From positions 1 through 62,403 of the forward strand of contig NZ_AUEI01000009.1 of assembly GCF_000425905.1 (NCBI RefSeq): a stretch of 62,403 bases of DNA. Direction: 5' to 3'. The translations under genes were made by a program, and so were the position numbers. Within the stretch, counting starts at the first letter, position 1; each line of letters begins with the position of its first letter. This DNA comes from Lactobacillus psittaci DSM 15354 (lineage in GTDB: Bacteria > Bacillota > Bacilli > Lactobacillales > Lactobacillaceae). The notes under the pieces were generated by a model. That model was not told the DNA's origin, searched no databases, and saw only the letters and a list, made by a program, of their open reading frames with translations. This document shows, in pieces, positions 7,450 through 15,367 of the stretch.

Positions 7450-8193
7450 TTGAAAACCAAGTCTATTAAATTGAATTCATTATTTACGAAATTTATGGCA
7501 GTTGCTGCAATTACAACTGCAGGCGTTTTTGCCGCTAACTTTAAGACAACTCATGCACAAGCTGCAACTTTAACTCAAAATGATACAGACGTAGTAACTA
7601 TTAACTATGTTCCAGGTTACGGAATTGCCCTTTGGGATAACCCTGATAACCCTCAATTAAAGAATGATAAGAAACTTCAACACGCTACTAGTTGGAAAGT
7701 AATTCAAACTGCATATGATAAAAATGGTAATAAGTGGTATGACCTTGGTGGTGGTCAATGGATAGAAGCTAAATGGACTAAGCCTGGTTACCACACAGTT
7801 AATCCATATGTAGCATACAATGCACAACAAGTAGCTAGTTCACAAGCTGTTTCAGGCGGATACAGCCAAGCAGGCGCTAGTCAACAAACTACTAATAACT
7901 ACAACTCATACTCAAATCAATCAACATCAACAACTACTTCAACTAGTTCATACACTTCAACTGCAACTGGTTCTGAAGCAGAAGCTAAAGCTTGGATTGC
8001 AAACAAGGAATCTGGTGGTTCATACACTGCTCAAAACGGTCAATACTATGGTAAATACCAATTATCACTTAGCTACTTAAATGGTGACTTATCAGCTTCA
8101 AACCAAGAAAAAGTTGCCGATAACTATGTTAAGACTCGTTATGGTTCATGGACTGCTGCTAAGGCATTCTGGCAAGCAAATGGTTGGTACTAG
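7450..8193 (+). CDS. apf: Aggregation-promoting-factor-type surface protein (Apf)
   Basis: The 247-residue secreted protein has a signal peptide ending near THAQA. A SLAP-like domain of about 80 residues follows (FNYVPGYG-like strands ending in WIEAKW), then a Ser/Thr/Gln/Asn-rich linker. The C-terminal domain is lysozyme-like, about 75 residues, with the catalytic-type Glu in NKESGGSY and ending WQANGWY. Apf proteins of the L. gasseri/johnsonii group are abundant cell-surface proteins linked to cell shape and aggregation. The start is TTG 7450, six bases after AAAGGAGAG; an upstream in-frame ATG would include that ribosome binding site. Apf genes often occur in tandem, but only one copy is here. 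Confidence 0.92.
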   Translation: MKTKSIKLNSLFTKFMAVAAITTAGVFAANFKTTHAQAATLTQNDTDVVTINYVPGYGIALWDNPDNPQLKNDKKLQHATSWKVIQTAYDKNGNKWYDLGGGQWIEAKWTKPGYHTVNPYVAYNAQQVASSQAVSGGYSQAGASQQTTNNYNSYSNQSTSTTTSTSSYTSTATGSEAEAKAWIANKESGGSYTAQNGQYYGKYQLSLSYLNGDLSASNQEKVADNYVKTRYGSWTAAKAFWQANGWY

Positions 8194-8211
8194 AATTAAA
8201 TAATTTCATTG

Positions 8212-8238
8212 AAAAAGTTCTCTTCGGAGAACTTTTTT
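8212..8238 (+). terminator. Terminator of the Apf-type gene
   Basis: AAAAAGTTCT and AGAACTTTTT pair around a CTTCGG loop, followed by T residues. Confidence 0.9.
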
Positions 8239-8296
8239 CTTTTAAAAATATGGTAGTATGAATAACTAGAAATATTGTAGTAAATGAGGATTTAGG

Positions 8297-8866
8297 ATGA
8301 CAAAAACAATTTATTTGGTTAGACATGGCCAAACTTTTTTTAATTATCATCACAAAGTTCAAGGCAGGGTGGATTCACCATTAACTCCATTGGGGCAGAC
8401 TCAAGCTAAAGCAACAGGTGAATTCTTTAGGGCAAAAAATATTAAATTTGAAAAAGCATTTTGTTCAACCCAAGAACGTGCATCAGATACTTTAGAATTA
8501 ATTACGCAAAAGCAACTAGAATATACTAGATTGAAGGATTTGCGTGAAAAATGGTATGGGATTTATGAAGGGCAAGATGAAATCACCTTACCTTGGAATC
8601 ATGGTGCAAATCATGATCCAGTAATGGAAGAAGATTTTTTAGCAATTGATAGAATGAAGCGGGCGATGAATTACATATTATCTCAACTTAATGATGATGC
8701 AACTGCTTTAATCGTAGGACATGGTGCTATTTTGGGATTATATGTGAGAGATTTATTTCCAGAAAGTCAATTTCACTTTGAAAATTGTGCGATTGCAAAA
8801 TTAGTTTTCAATGGAGAAAAGGCTGAATTAGCGGGAAAATATTGGCCTGCTAAAAAAGTTAAATAA
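8297..8866 (+). CDS. Histidine phosphatase (phosphoglycerate mutase-like) protein
   Basis: The 189-residue cytosolic protein has the histidine-phosphatase signature LVRHGQT at residues 7-13, with His10 as the phosphoacceptor. A second catalytic His is in VGHGAI near residue 147, and the Arg/Ser pocket is in CSTQERASDTLE. The family includes cofactor-dependent phosphoglycerate mutases and broad-specificity phosphatases. The short length and context do not allow a substrate to be assigned. GAGGA about 8 bases upstream supports ATG 8297. It is monocistronic. Confidence 0.88.
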   Translation: MTKTIYLVRHGQTFFNYHHKVQGRVDSPLTPLGQTQAKATGEFFRAKNIKFEKAFCSTQERASDTLELITQKQLEYTRLKDLREKWYGIYEGQDEITLPWNHGANHDPVMEEDFLAIDRMKRAMNYILSQLNDDATALIVGHGAILGLYVRDLFPESQFHFENCAIAKLVFNGEKAELAGKYWPAKKVK

Positions 8867-8881
8867 AAATCCAATTTTTTC

Positions 8882-8910
8882 TTGACTTAAATTAAGAGAT
8901 TGGGTAATAT
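8882..8910 (+). promoter_or_regulatory. Promoter of tRNA-Gln copy 1
   Basis: TTGACT and TAATAT are separated by exactly 17 bases, about 40 bases upstream of tRNA-Gln. Confidence 0.8.
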
Positions 8911-8949
8911 ATTATTTGTTGAGCGACAAGTAAAAGCTCAGCAGATGGA

Positions 8950-9021
8950 TGGGTTATAGCCAAGTGGTAAGGCAACGGTTTTTGGTACCGTCATGCACTG
9001 GTTCGAATCCAGTTAACCCAA
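8950..9021 (+). tRNA. tRNA-Gln (TTG), copy 1
   Basis: A 72-base cloverleaf has acceptor stem TGGGTTA/TAACCCA and anticodon TTG (Gln) within GGTTTTTGGTACC. The sequence is identical to the copy at 10165-10236. A terminator follows. Confidence 0.96.
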
Positions 9022-9027
9022 TATGTT

Positions 9028-9058
9028 AGCTCTGAATCTTGTGATTCAGAGCTTTTTT
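9028..9058 (+). terminator. Terminator of tRNA-Gln copy 1
   Basis: AGCTCTGAATC pairs with GATTCAGAGCT around a TTGT loop, followed by six T residues. Confidence 0.9.
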
Positions 9059-9118
9059 CTTTCTAATAAAATATAACTCAGAGTATAATAAATTATTATT
9101 AGCTAAAGGAGCATGACG

Positions 9119-9991
9119 ATGAGAAGAGTTGGGATTATTGGATTAGGTAATGTAGGAGCTACTGCTGCATTTAACTTATTTACTCATGGCTATTGTGATG
9201 AAATTGTTTTGTTAGATGTTAATGAAGCAAAGATGCAAGCTGAAGCTATTGATTTACTTGATACCTTGCCAGTTAATGAACATGAAGTAAAGGTTTACTA
9301 TGGTGATTGGGATAAGCTAGGCGAAGCAGACGTAATTATTGCTGGCTTTGGTGTTAAGGTTACAAGTAGTAGTGAAGAATTAGCAATTAATAGTCGAAAT
9401 GCCCGTAGTGTTGGTGAAAAGATTAAAGCTAGTGGGTTTAATGGTGTAATTATTAATATTGCTAACCCATGTGATGTAATTACTACCGTTTTACAGCGAA
9501 CTACAGAACTTCCAAAAAATAGAGTATTTGGTATTGGTACGATGCTAGATAGTGTTCGTTTGCGTCGCGTAATTAGTGAGAAGCTAAAACTTAATAGTAA
9601 GCAGATTGGTGGTTTCGTTTTAGGAGAGCACGGTTTGTGTGACTTTATTGCGTGGTCTACTGTCAATCACGACTTTTCAGAAAATGAGCAGGCTGAAATT
9701 GCTAAACAAGCAAAGGAAAATGCTGAAAAATTAATTGGTGGAAAAGGTTTTACTAATTGGGCAGTAACTAGTGCAGCTATGGAATTAGTGCGTTCGGTTT
9801 TAACTGATGAGCATTTTTATACAGTTTGTTCTGTATATGTTGAAGAATACGGAATTTATTTAGGTTTTCCTGCAGTAATAGGAAAGCATGGTGTTGAAAA
9901 GATTGCGCAGTTAAGCCTATCAAGTGATGAAGAATTACGCTTGCAAGAAGCTGTGGCGCTGATTAAAGAGCATTTAACTAAAATCGACTAG
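9119..9991 (+). CDS. L-lactate/L-2-hydroxyacid dehydrogenase-like NAD-dependent enzyme
   Basis: The 290-residue protein belongs to the LDH/MDH family. It has an N-terminal Rossmann fold with IIGLGNVGA, an acidic LLDVN end of strand 2 that specifies NAD, IINIANPCDVIT, a DSVRLRR substrate-binding Arg and the catalytic His in LGEHG. The mobile active-site loop after strand 4 (GFGVKVTSSSEE) lacks the AGAxQKPGETR form of canonical L-LDH, so an L-2-hydroxyisocaproate dehydrogenase-like or other 2-oxoacid specificity is likely. AAAGGAG sits one base before ATG 9113 and seven before ATG 9119, which favours 9119. The gene lies between two identical tRNA-Gln genes. Confidence 0.87.
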   Translation: MRRVGIIGLGNVGATAAFNLFTHGYCDEIVLLDVNEAKMQAEAIDLLDTLPVNEHEVKVYYGDWDKLGEADVIIAGFGVKVTSSSEELAINSRNARSVGEKIKASGFNGVIINIANPCDVITTVLQRTTELPKNRVFGIGTMLDSVRLRRVISEKLKLNSKQIGGFVLGEHGLCDFIAWSTVNHDFSENEQAEIAKQAKENAEKLIGGKGFTNWAVTSAAMELVRSVLTDEHFYTVCSVYVEEYGIYLGFPAVIGKHGVEKIAQLSLSSDEELRLQEAVALIKEHLTKID

Positions 9992-10031
9992 TCCACTCTA
10001 TACAATGTTACAAAAAAATTTGATTTTCCCC

Positions 10032-10060
10032 TTGCATTTTTGGAGCAAATTAGATATCAT
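10032..10060 (+). promoter_or_regulatory. Promoter of the tRNA-Tyr/tRNA-Gln unit
   Basis: TTGCAT and TATCAT are separated by 17 bases. The -10 ends 16 bases upstream of tRNA-Tyr. Confidence 0.75.
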
Positions 10061-10076
10061 AATTAAGTAACATTTC

Positions 10077-10158
10077 GGAGGAGTAGCGAAGTGGCTAAAC
10101 GCGGCGGTCTGTAAAACCGCTCTCCCTGAGTTCGGTGGTTCGAATCCACTCTCCTCCA
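10077..10158 (+). tRNA. tRNA-Tyr (GTA)
   Basis: An 82-base class II tRNA with a long variable arm has acceptor stem GGAGGAG/CTCCTCC, discriminator A and anticodon GTA. It is co-transcribed with the second tRNA-Gln, six bases downstream. Confidence 0.96.
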
Positions 10159-10164
10159 CTTGAT

Positions 10165-10236
10165 TGGGTTATAGCCAAGTGGTAAGGCAACGGTTTTTGG
10201 TACCGTCATGCACTGGTTCGAATCCAGTTAACCCAA
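10165..10236 (+). tRNA. tRNA-Gln (TTG), copy 2
   Basis: A 72-base tRNA identical in sequence to 8950-9021, with anticodon TTG. It follows tRNA-Tyr in a two-tRNA unit. Confidence 0.96.
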
Positions 10237-10269
10237 TAGTGTTTTATGAACACCCAACCCGAAAAAAAT

Positions 10270-10298
10270 AGCTCGCCATTAGGTGAGCGTTTTTTTTT
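10270..10298 (+). terminator. Terminator of the tRNA-Tyr/tRNA-Gln unit
   Basis: GCTCGCC pairs with GGTGAGC (one G-T wobble) around ATTA, followed by a run of nine T residues. Confidence 0.9.
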
Positions 10299-10356
10299 AC
10301 TTATTTATGCTAATTTGATAAAGTTGTATGGTATTTGAATAAGGGATGTGAGATTT

Positions 10357-11469
10357 TTGCCTAGATATGTCAAGGTTGGAGCTGGTGGTGGTGAAATTGA
10401 CTGGAAAGATGCGCTTAAGAATTTAAGAGCTGATGATATCTTGCTACTTGAGCCAGGATTTTATGAGTTAGGACAAGGACTTGATTTGTGTGATGTGACT
10501 ATAAAAGGAATGGGTAGTAGTCCTGATGACACAAAGTTGACGGGACATATCAGTGTTTCTAGCGATAGTCGTTATGTTACTTTAGAAAATTTAGCACTTG
10601 AATCCAATACTGATCATAATGCCTTATTCATCCCACCTGATGCTGACACTTACTTAACTTTACGAGGTGTAATTGTTAAGACTTCTAACAGTGATACTGC
10701 AGCTTTAGCATTAAATGGTCGATGCACAGTTGAACTTTATTCTAGTCAAGTTATCAATGGTAGTATTTCTTTCTTTGAAAATAGCGATTTTCGCCTTGAA
10801 ATGAATGATTCAATCATTGATTATCCTTCTAAAGAATTTTGTGCTTTAGCAATTGAGGGTAGAGGAACCGCAATTTTAAATAATTCAGAAGTTCGTGGTA
10901 GTTTAAATACTTTTTCTAACAGTAATATTGAACTTGTTGTTAATAATACGATCATGACCTACCTTTACTTAAATGGGCAAACTTGGATAAATATGTTAGA
11001 TAGTGTTGTCACAAGTAAAGATGACAATGCTATGGGAGCTAGTGAGAAGGTCTGGCTTAATATTACTAATAGCAAGGTCTTGGGCGGTATGTATCTTGAT
11101 CAAGAAGTTAAAGGGATGCTCCAAAATTGCCAGGCTGATCGTTTAATGGCTGTAGGGCAAACAAAAATCACAATGGCTAATTCAATCTTTAATAGTCATG
11201 TTGATATCCAAGATGAAGCTTGTATTGATGCTAATAAGTCTATTTTCAATGGTTCAGAAGAGTTTGAATTCTTCTTAGCTGTTAGTGGAAATGGTAACTT
11301 TATTGGCCATGATATTGTGATAAATCCTAATTCTGCCGTTCTAGCAGTTAAGGATAATGCAATTATGCGTGCAAATATTTTAGCAAGTAATCAAGTTCAA
11401 GTTGATGTGGAATGCAGTAATCGAAATAATGTCAGCATTTTGGGTTTAAGGTGGAATGCAAAGTCCTAA
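10357..11469 (+). CDS. Right-handed beta-helix protein, cytosolic, unknown function
   Basis: The protein has about 370 residues. After PRYVKVGAGGGEIDW it consists of short repeating strands rich in Asn, Ser, Thr and Asp (for example NNSEVRGS, NSNIELVVNNT, ITNSKVLGG), the pattern of a pectin-lyase-like parallel beta-helix. There is no signal peptide, membrane segment or anchor, so it appears to be cytosolic. No carbohydrate-lyase catalytic motif was recognised. The start is uncertain: TTG 10357 is about 10 bases after AAGGGA, while GTG 10348 is only one base after it. The neighbouring downstream gene is a GntR-type regulator on the same strand with its own promoter. Confidence 0.75.
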   Translation: MPRYVKVGAGGGEIDWKDALKNLRADDILLLEPGFYELGQGLDLCDVTIKGMGSSPDDTKLTGHISVSSDSRYVTLENLALESNTDHNALFIPPDADTYLTLRGVIVKTSNSDTAALALNGRCTVELYSSQVINGSISFFENSDFRLEMNDSIIDYPSKEFCALAIEGRGTAILNNSEVRGSLNTFSNSNIELVVNNTIMTYLYLNGQTWINMLDSVVTSKDDNAMGASEKVWLNITNSKVLGGMYLDQEVKGMLQNCQADRLMAVGQTKITMANSIFNSHVDIQDEACIDANKSIFNGSEEFEFFLAVSGNGNFIGHDIVINPNSAVLAVKDNAIMRANILASNQVQVDVECSNRNNVSILGLRWNAKS

Positions 11470-11481
11470 TTAGCTTAGATG

Positions 11482-11493
11482 AAATCTAGACCA
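11482..11493 (+). promoter_or_regulatory. Candidate NagR/DasR-type operator
   Basis: AAATCTAGACCA matches 9 of 12 positions of the TGGTCTAGACCA palindrome bound by NagR/DasR-type GntR regulators, and its right half is perfect. It lies just upstream of a TATAAT -10 element (11502-11507) and in front of a GntR/UTRA gene, so autoregulation is plausible. Confidence 0.45.
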
Positions 11494-11546
11494 ATTTGCT
11501 ATATAATATATTCATGACTGTAAGGGTAACTAGCAGAGGTGTTTAT

Positions 11547-12248
11547 ATGCAAGAACCGATTTATATTAAAATCCATAATAAGATAAAACGTGATATCGAA
11601 AATCAAGTTTATCACGTTGGTGAAAAGATACCTTCAGAACGTCAATTGGCTGAGAATTTCAACGTTTCAAGAATGACCCTTCGACAAGCAATAAAAACAC
11701 TAGAAGATGAAGGAATCCTTGAAAGAAGGCTTGGGAGTGGTACTTTTGTTGCTAGTCAAAAGGTCCAAGAAAAAATGTCTGGCGTTATGAGTTTCACTGA
11801 AATTATGAGAGCAAATGGCCAGAAACCTTCAAGTAAGTTACTATCTTATCGAGTTACCAAACCATCTCTGTCAGAAAAAGAGCGTTTAGATATTTCAGAT
11901 CATGATAATGTCTTAAGAATGGAAAGAATTCGCTATGCTGATGATGTACCTATTTGCTTTGAAGTAGTGGCAATTCCAGAAGTATTGGTGAAGGACTTTT
12001 CAAAAAGCGATATATCTACTAGCTTATATAAGACCTTGGAAGAAAAAGGTGGATATAAGATTGATAGTGTAATGGAAAAAATTGGCGCTAGTGTTGCTAA
12101 TGAAAATGATGCGCGCTACTTAAAGATTCATCGCGGAGATGCCTTAGTTACGCGGAGACAAGTAACTACTTTGACAGATGGAAGACCATTTGAATATACT
12201 AGAGCTTCTTATGTTGCTGAAAGATTTGAATTTACATTTTCAAGATAA
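11547..12248 (+). CDS. GntR-family transcriptional regulator (HutC/UTRA type)
   Basis: The 233-residue regulator has an N-terminal winged-helix GntR DNA-binding domain (residues about 5-72, [20 protein letters not shown], then GSGTFVA). The C-terminal UTRA ligand-binding domain covers about residues 90-230. The layout matches NagR/YvoA, TreR and HutC relatives, whose ligands are usually sugar phosphates such as glucosamine-6-P or GlcNAc-6-P. ATG 11547 follows AGAGGTG. Upstream ATG codons in frame lack ribosome binding sites and overlap the promoter. A NagR-like half-perfect operator lies at 11482-11493. The regulated targets are not adjacent, unless the upstream beta-helix gene is one. Confidence 0.9.
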   Translation: MQEPIYIKIHNKIKRDIENQVYHVGEKIPSERQLAENFNVSRMTLRQAIKTLEDEGILERRLGSGTFVASQKVQEKMSGVMSFTEIMRANGQKPSSKLLSYRVTKPSLSEKERLDISDHDNVLRMERIRYADDVPICFEVVAIPEVLVKDFSKSDISTSLYKTLEEKGGYKIDSVMEKIGASVANENDARYLKIHRGDALVTRRQVTTLTDGRPFEYTRASYVAERFEFTFSR

Positions 12249-12251
12249 ATA

Positions 12252-12280
12252 AAAAAGCCGGTTTGATAACCGGCTTTTTT
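12252..12280. terminator. Terminator between the GntR gene and tagD (bidirectional)
   Basis: AAAAAGCCGGTT pairs with AACCGGCTTTTT around TGAT, so it can serve both convergent genes. Confidence 0.85.
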
Positions 12281-12665
12281 ATTTGAGATCTTCTTTAATT
12301 TTAGTGGTTGAAATACCAGGAGTTCTAGGAAGATATACTACTTCACAATATGGCTTTAAAAAGTCAAATTTTCCCTTCCAATCGTCGCCCATGACGAAAG
12401 TATCGATATCATATTTTTGGACATCTTTAATCTTTTGGTCCCAATCTTTTTCTGGAATAACTTCGTCGACATATTTGATAGCTTCAAGGATATATTTACG
12501 TTCTTCATAGCTATTATATGCTTCTTTATGCTTTTTAAATTCATTAAATTCGTCAGTTGATAAGCCGACGATTAAGTAGTCACCTAATTGCTTGGCACGC
12601 TTTAATAGGCGAACATGGCCATAATGTAATAAATCAAAAGTTCCATATGTAATTACTTTTTTCAT
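12279..12665 (-). CDS. tagD: Glycerol-3-phosphate cytidylyltransferase
   Basis: The 128-residue enzyme makes CDP-glycerol from CTP and glycerol-3-phosphate, the precursor for wall teichoic acid. It shows the nucleotidyltransferase signature GTFDLLHYGH at about residues 7-16 and the C-terminal RTPGISTTKI motif, and its length matches TagD (129-132). ATG 12665 is preceded by AAGGAG; a 12-codon upstream extension is not supported. It is divergent from the glycan gene cluster that starts at 12795, which contains a predicted user of CDP-glycerol. Confidence 0.95.
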   Translation of the reverse strand: MKKVITYGTFDLLHYGHVRLLKRAKQLGDYLIVGLSTDEFNEFKKHKEAYNSYEERKYILEAIKYVDEVIPEKDWDQKIKDVQKYDIDTFVMGDDWKGKFDFLKPYCEVVYLPRTPGISTTKIKEDLK

Positions 12666-12773
12666 ATTAATGCTCCTTTTGTACTTTGTTAATAGTATCA
12701 TATTTAAAAGAAAGGTAAAGTTACTAAGCTACGAAAATTTTGTGAAACAATTTTTGATAAAATCTTAGTAGAC

Positions 12774-12779
12774 TATAAT
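12774..12779 (+). promoter_or_regulatory. -10 element of the glycan cluster
   Basis: A perfect TATAAT lies 15 bases upstream of ATG 12795. A TTGATA at 12754-12759 is only 14 bases away, so the -35 is uncertain. A 7-bp inverted repeat, TACTAAG (12722-12728) and CTTAGTA (12764-12770), brackets the -35 region. Confidence 0.5.
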
Positions 12780-12794
12780 CGCTGCGAGGATGTA

Positions 12795-13931
12795 ATGAAA
12801 ACACTAATATTTAAACTTTATATTGGAGTAATGAAGCTTTTTGCTAGATTAATTCCCAAAAAGCAAGGTGCTATCGTTATTTTAAATGGTGCAGGACGCT
12901 CAGGATCTAATGGCTATTTGTTTTACAAGTATTTAAGACAGCATCATCCTGAAGTGGAAGTTAATTTAATTGAACCATGGCCATCTTCACATTTACCGTT
13001 GAGTGCGTGGAAGCAAATTGGTCAGGCGCAGTTTATTATCACTACTCATCAACCTTTTAAGGTTAAAAAAAGTCAGGTAAGTCTGAGCTTTTGGCATGGA
13101 ATTCCACTAAAGCGAATGGGTTTTATGGCGCATAATACTTCATTAAAACTGAATTTACATAATTTATCAGTTTGGAATAAAAATGCTGATATTGTCGCTT
13201 CATCATCTGATACTTATGAAAGTTTGTTAACTGCATGTATTGGGATTAGTGCAAATCGTTATCGAAGAATTGGCTTCCCTAGACTAGACTTTTTAAAAGC
13301 AACTTTCGACAAGCAAAAGTTGCTTCAAGATTTATTCAAAGTTGCAGATAAAGAAGCTAAAATTGGCATTTATATGCCTACTTTCCGTTTTGAATTAGAA
13401 GATGAATCAGTTATGAAACAAATCAAGAATGGTAACTTCTTTGCCTTTTCTGATTTTGATCTTACTAGTTTAAACCAAGAGTTACAAAAGCATCATCAAT
13501 ACTTAATTATTAAGCTCCATCCCTATGAGATGAACTTAGTTTCGTTAAAGACTAGTCAAGCTTCAAATATTGCTTTTCTAAGTAATGACTATTTGTTTAA
13601 TAATGGAATTGATTTATATGAGCTTTTGCCGGCAACTGACTTTTTAATTACGGATTTTTCATCAATTTACTTTGACTATTTAGAATTAAACAGACCAATT
13701 ATTTTTGTAACTAATTTCTTAGCTCAATATGAAAAAACTAGAGGGCTACTACTTACGCCATATGATAAAGTGGTGCCCGGTCCAACAGTGGGTAGTCAGT
13801 TAGAATTGCTGAATTTATTGAATGATTTTGATGACACGTATCAAGAACAAAGGCAATATTGGAAAAAGTTGGTCTTACAAACAAAAAATAGTTGCGAAAG
13901 TACTTATGAATTAATTCAAAGGATGAAGTAG
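12795..13931 (+). CDS. CDP-glycerol glycerophosphotransferase family protein (TagB/TagF-like)
   Basis: The 378-residue protein belongs to the family that transfers glycerol phosphate from CDP-glycerol to a lipid-linked acceptor or growing teichoic acid chain on the inner membrane face. It contains the family motifs FWHGIPLKRMG, KLHPYE and TDFSSIYFDYL. The N-terminal amphipathic segment suggests peripheral membrane attachment. At 378 residues it is TagB-sized and far shorter than the polymerase TagF. It starts a cluster with flippase, TagA and glycosyltransferases, separated by one base from the flippase gene. Glycerol phosphate priming or decoration of the glycan is the inferred job. Confidence 0.87.
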   Translation: MKTLIFKLYIGVMKLFARLIPKKQGAIVILNGAGRSGSNGYLFYKYLRQHHPEVEVNLIEPWPSSHLPLSAWKQIGQAQFIITTHQPFKVKKSQVSLSFWHGIPLKRMGFMAHNTSLKLNLHNLSVWNKNADIVASSSDTYESLLTACIGISANRYRRIGFPRLDFLKATFDKQKLLQDLFKVADKEAKIGIYMPTFRFELEDESVMKQIKNGNFFAFSDFDLTSLNQELQKHHQYLIIKLHPYEMNLVSLKTSQASNIAFLSNDYLFNNGIDLYELLPATDFLITDFSSIYFDYLELNRPIIFVTNFLAQYEKTRGLLLTPYDKVVPGPTVGSQLELLNLLNDFDDTYQEQRQYWKKLVLQTKNSCESTYELIQRMK

Positions 13932-13932
13932 T

Positions 13933-15366
13933 GTGAAAAAAACTTTACTAAATATCTTTTATAACGCTGTCTACCAAATATTTTTGGTTCTGGTTCCGTT
14001 AATAACTGTTCCTTATTTATCAAGAGTTTTGGGGCCAAAAACTTATGGAATCTATTCCAGTGTTAATAATACTATTCAATTTTTAATGGTATTTTGTTCT
14101 TTATCTGTTTCTTATATTGGGATGCGGACTATTTCCCGTATTAGAGCTACAAGTACTAATGAAGAACTAACCGAAGCTTTTTGGGGGTTATGGTATTTCC
14201 AAGCAATTGCAGGATTTATAACGACAGTCTTAACAGCTAGTTTCGTTGCAATTTTTAAAGTGCAATATTGGAATTACTTCTTATTAATGTTACCTTTTCT
14301 AATTTCAGCAGAATTTGATATAGCATGGTTTTTCCAAGGATTAGCTGACTTCGGTAAGGTGGTTTTAAGAAATACAATTGTTAAGTTAACTAGTGTTGGA
14401 TTAATTTTATTATTAGTAAAAAGTCCAAATGATCTATATAAATATGTCTTGATAATGTCGTTATCAACTATGCTCGGATCATTTGTTTTCTGGCTAAATA
14501 TTCGAAGTTATGTTGGGAAACCAGTTAAGGGATTTTATAAATTTAATCAAACTAAAGCTGCGATTATTACTTTATTAATTCCGCAAATAGCAACGCAAAT
14601 TTATACATCATTAGATAAGCCAATCTTAAATTTCTTTCAAAATTCTACCCAGGTATCTTATTATGATAATTCTCAAAGAATTGCCAATATGATTTTAGGA
14701 GTAATTACAAGTATTACCTTGGTTATGATGCCTAAAATGGCCAGTGAAAGTAAGGAAAAACAAGCAGGTATTTTGAAAAAGTCACTTGAAGCTACAGTGA
14801 TGCTAGGAACCATTTTTAGTGTGGTTGTTATGGCGAATACTAAGGAATTTGTTCCTTTTTTCTTTGGAAATAAATACATTCCGATGACGAATTTGATGTT
14901 CTTCTTTACTCTGACAATTATTTTGATTCCGGTTGGTGGGGTATTCGCTAATCAATTTGCACTTGCCAATCGCCGGGATAAAGATTATGCCATTCCAGTT
15001 TGTGTCGGTGCGGTTTTAGAAATTGTTTTAAGTGTGATTTTAGATAAGGCCTGGGGAGCTACTGGAGCGTTAATTTCAGTATTAACAACTGAATTTGTAG
15101 TATTAATTTTGAGAATTTGGATTGTTCGCGATGGCTATCAATTTAAGTATGTGTTTAAGGATATACCTAAATATTTCTTGATAGCTGCAATCAGCTTGGT
15201 AATTGGATTATTTTTACCCCAAATGTTGCCTAGTGCTTTCTTAAATATGACTATTAAATCAATTATTATTATGACAGTATATATTGGCTTAATGTTCATG
15301 TTTAAATTTGACTTTAATCAAGATATTATTAATTTAGTAAATAAAATGCTAAAAAGGAATGCATAA
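13933..15366 (+). CDS. Wzx-type polysaccharide flippase (MOP superfamily)
   Basis: The 477-residue protein has about 14 membrane helices. Its N-terminal pattern, VPLITVPYLSRVLGPKTYG, is typical of polysaccharide flippases of the MOP superfamily. It is predicted to move the undecaprenyl-linked glycan across the membrane. The GTG start at 13933 lies one base past the stop of the TagB-like gene. The presence of a flippase and the absence of TagG/TagH ABC exporter genes here suggest a Wzx-type route for the product of this cluster. Confidence 0.92.
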   Translation: MKKTLLNIFYNAVYQIFLVLVPLITVPYLSRVLGPKTYGIYSSVNNTIQFLMVFCSLSVSYIGMRTISRIRATSTNEELTEAFWGLWYFQAIAGFITTVLTASFVAIFKVQYWNYFLLMLPFLISAEFDIAWFFQGLADFGKVVLRNTIVKLTSVGLILLLVKSPNDLYKYVLIMSLSTMLGSFVFWLNIRSYVGKPVKGFYKFNQTKAAIITLLIPQIATQIYTSLDKPILNFFQNSTQVSYYDNSQRIANMILGVITSITLVMMPKMASESKEKQAGILKKSLEATVMLGTIFSVVVMANTKEFVPFFFGNKYIPMTNLMFFFTLTIILIPVGGVFANQFALANRRDKDYAIPVCVGAVLEIVLSVILDKAWGATGALISVLTTEFVVLILRIWIVRDGYQFKYVFKDIPKYFLIAAISLVIGLFLPQMLPSAFLNMTIKSIIIMTVYIGLMFMFKFDFNQDIINLVNKMLKRNA

Positions 15367-15367
15367 A

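Noticed and set aside
8159-8362. Minus-strand frame of 67 codons
   Set aside because: It runs through the Apf terminator and two real genes on the other strand.
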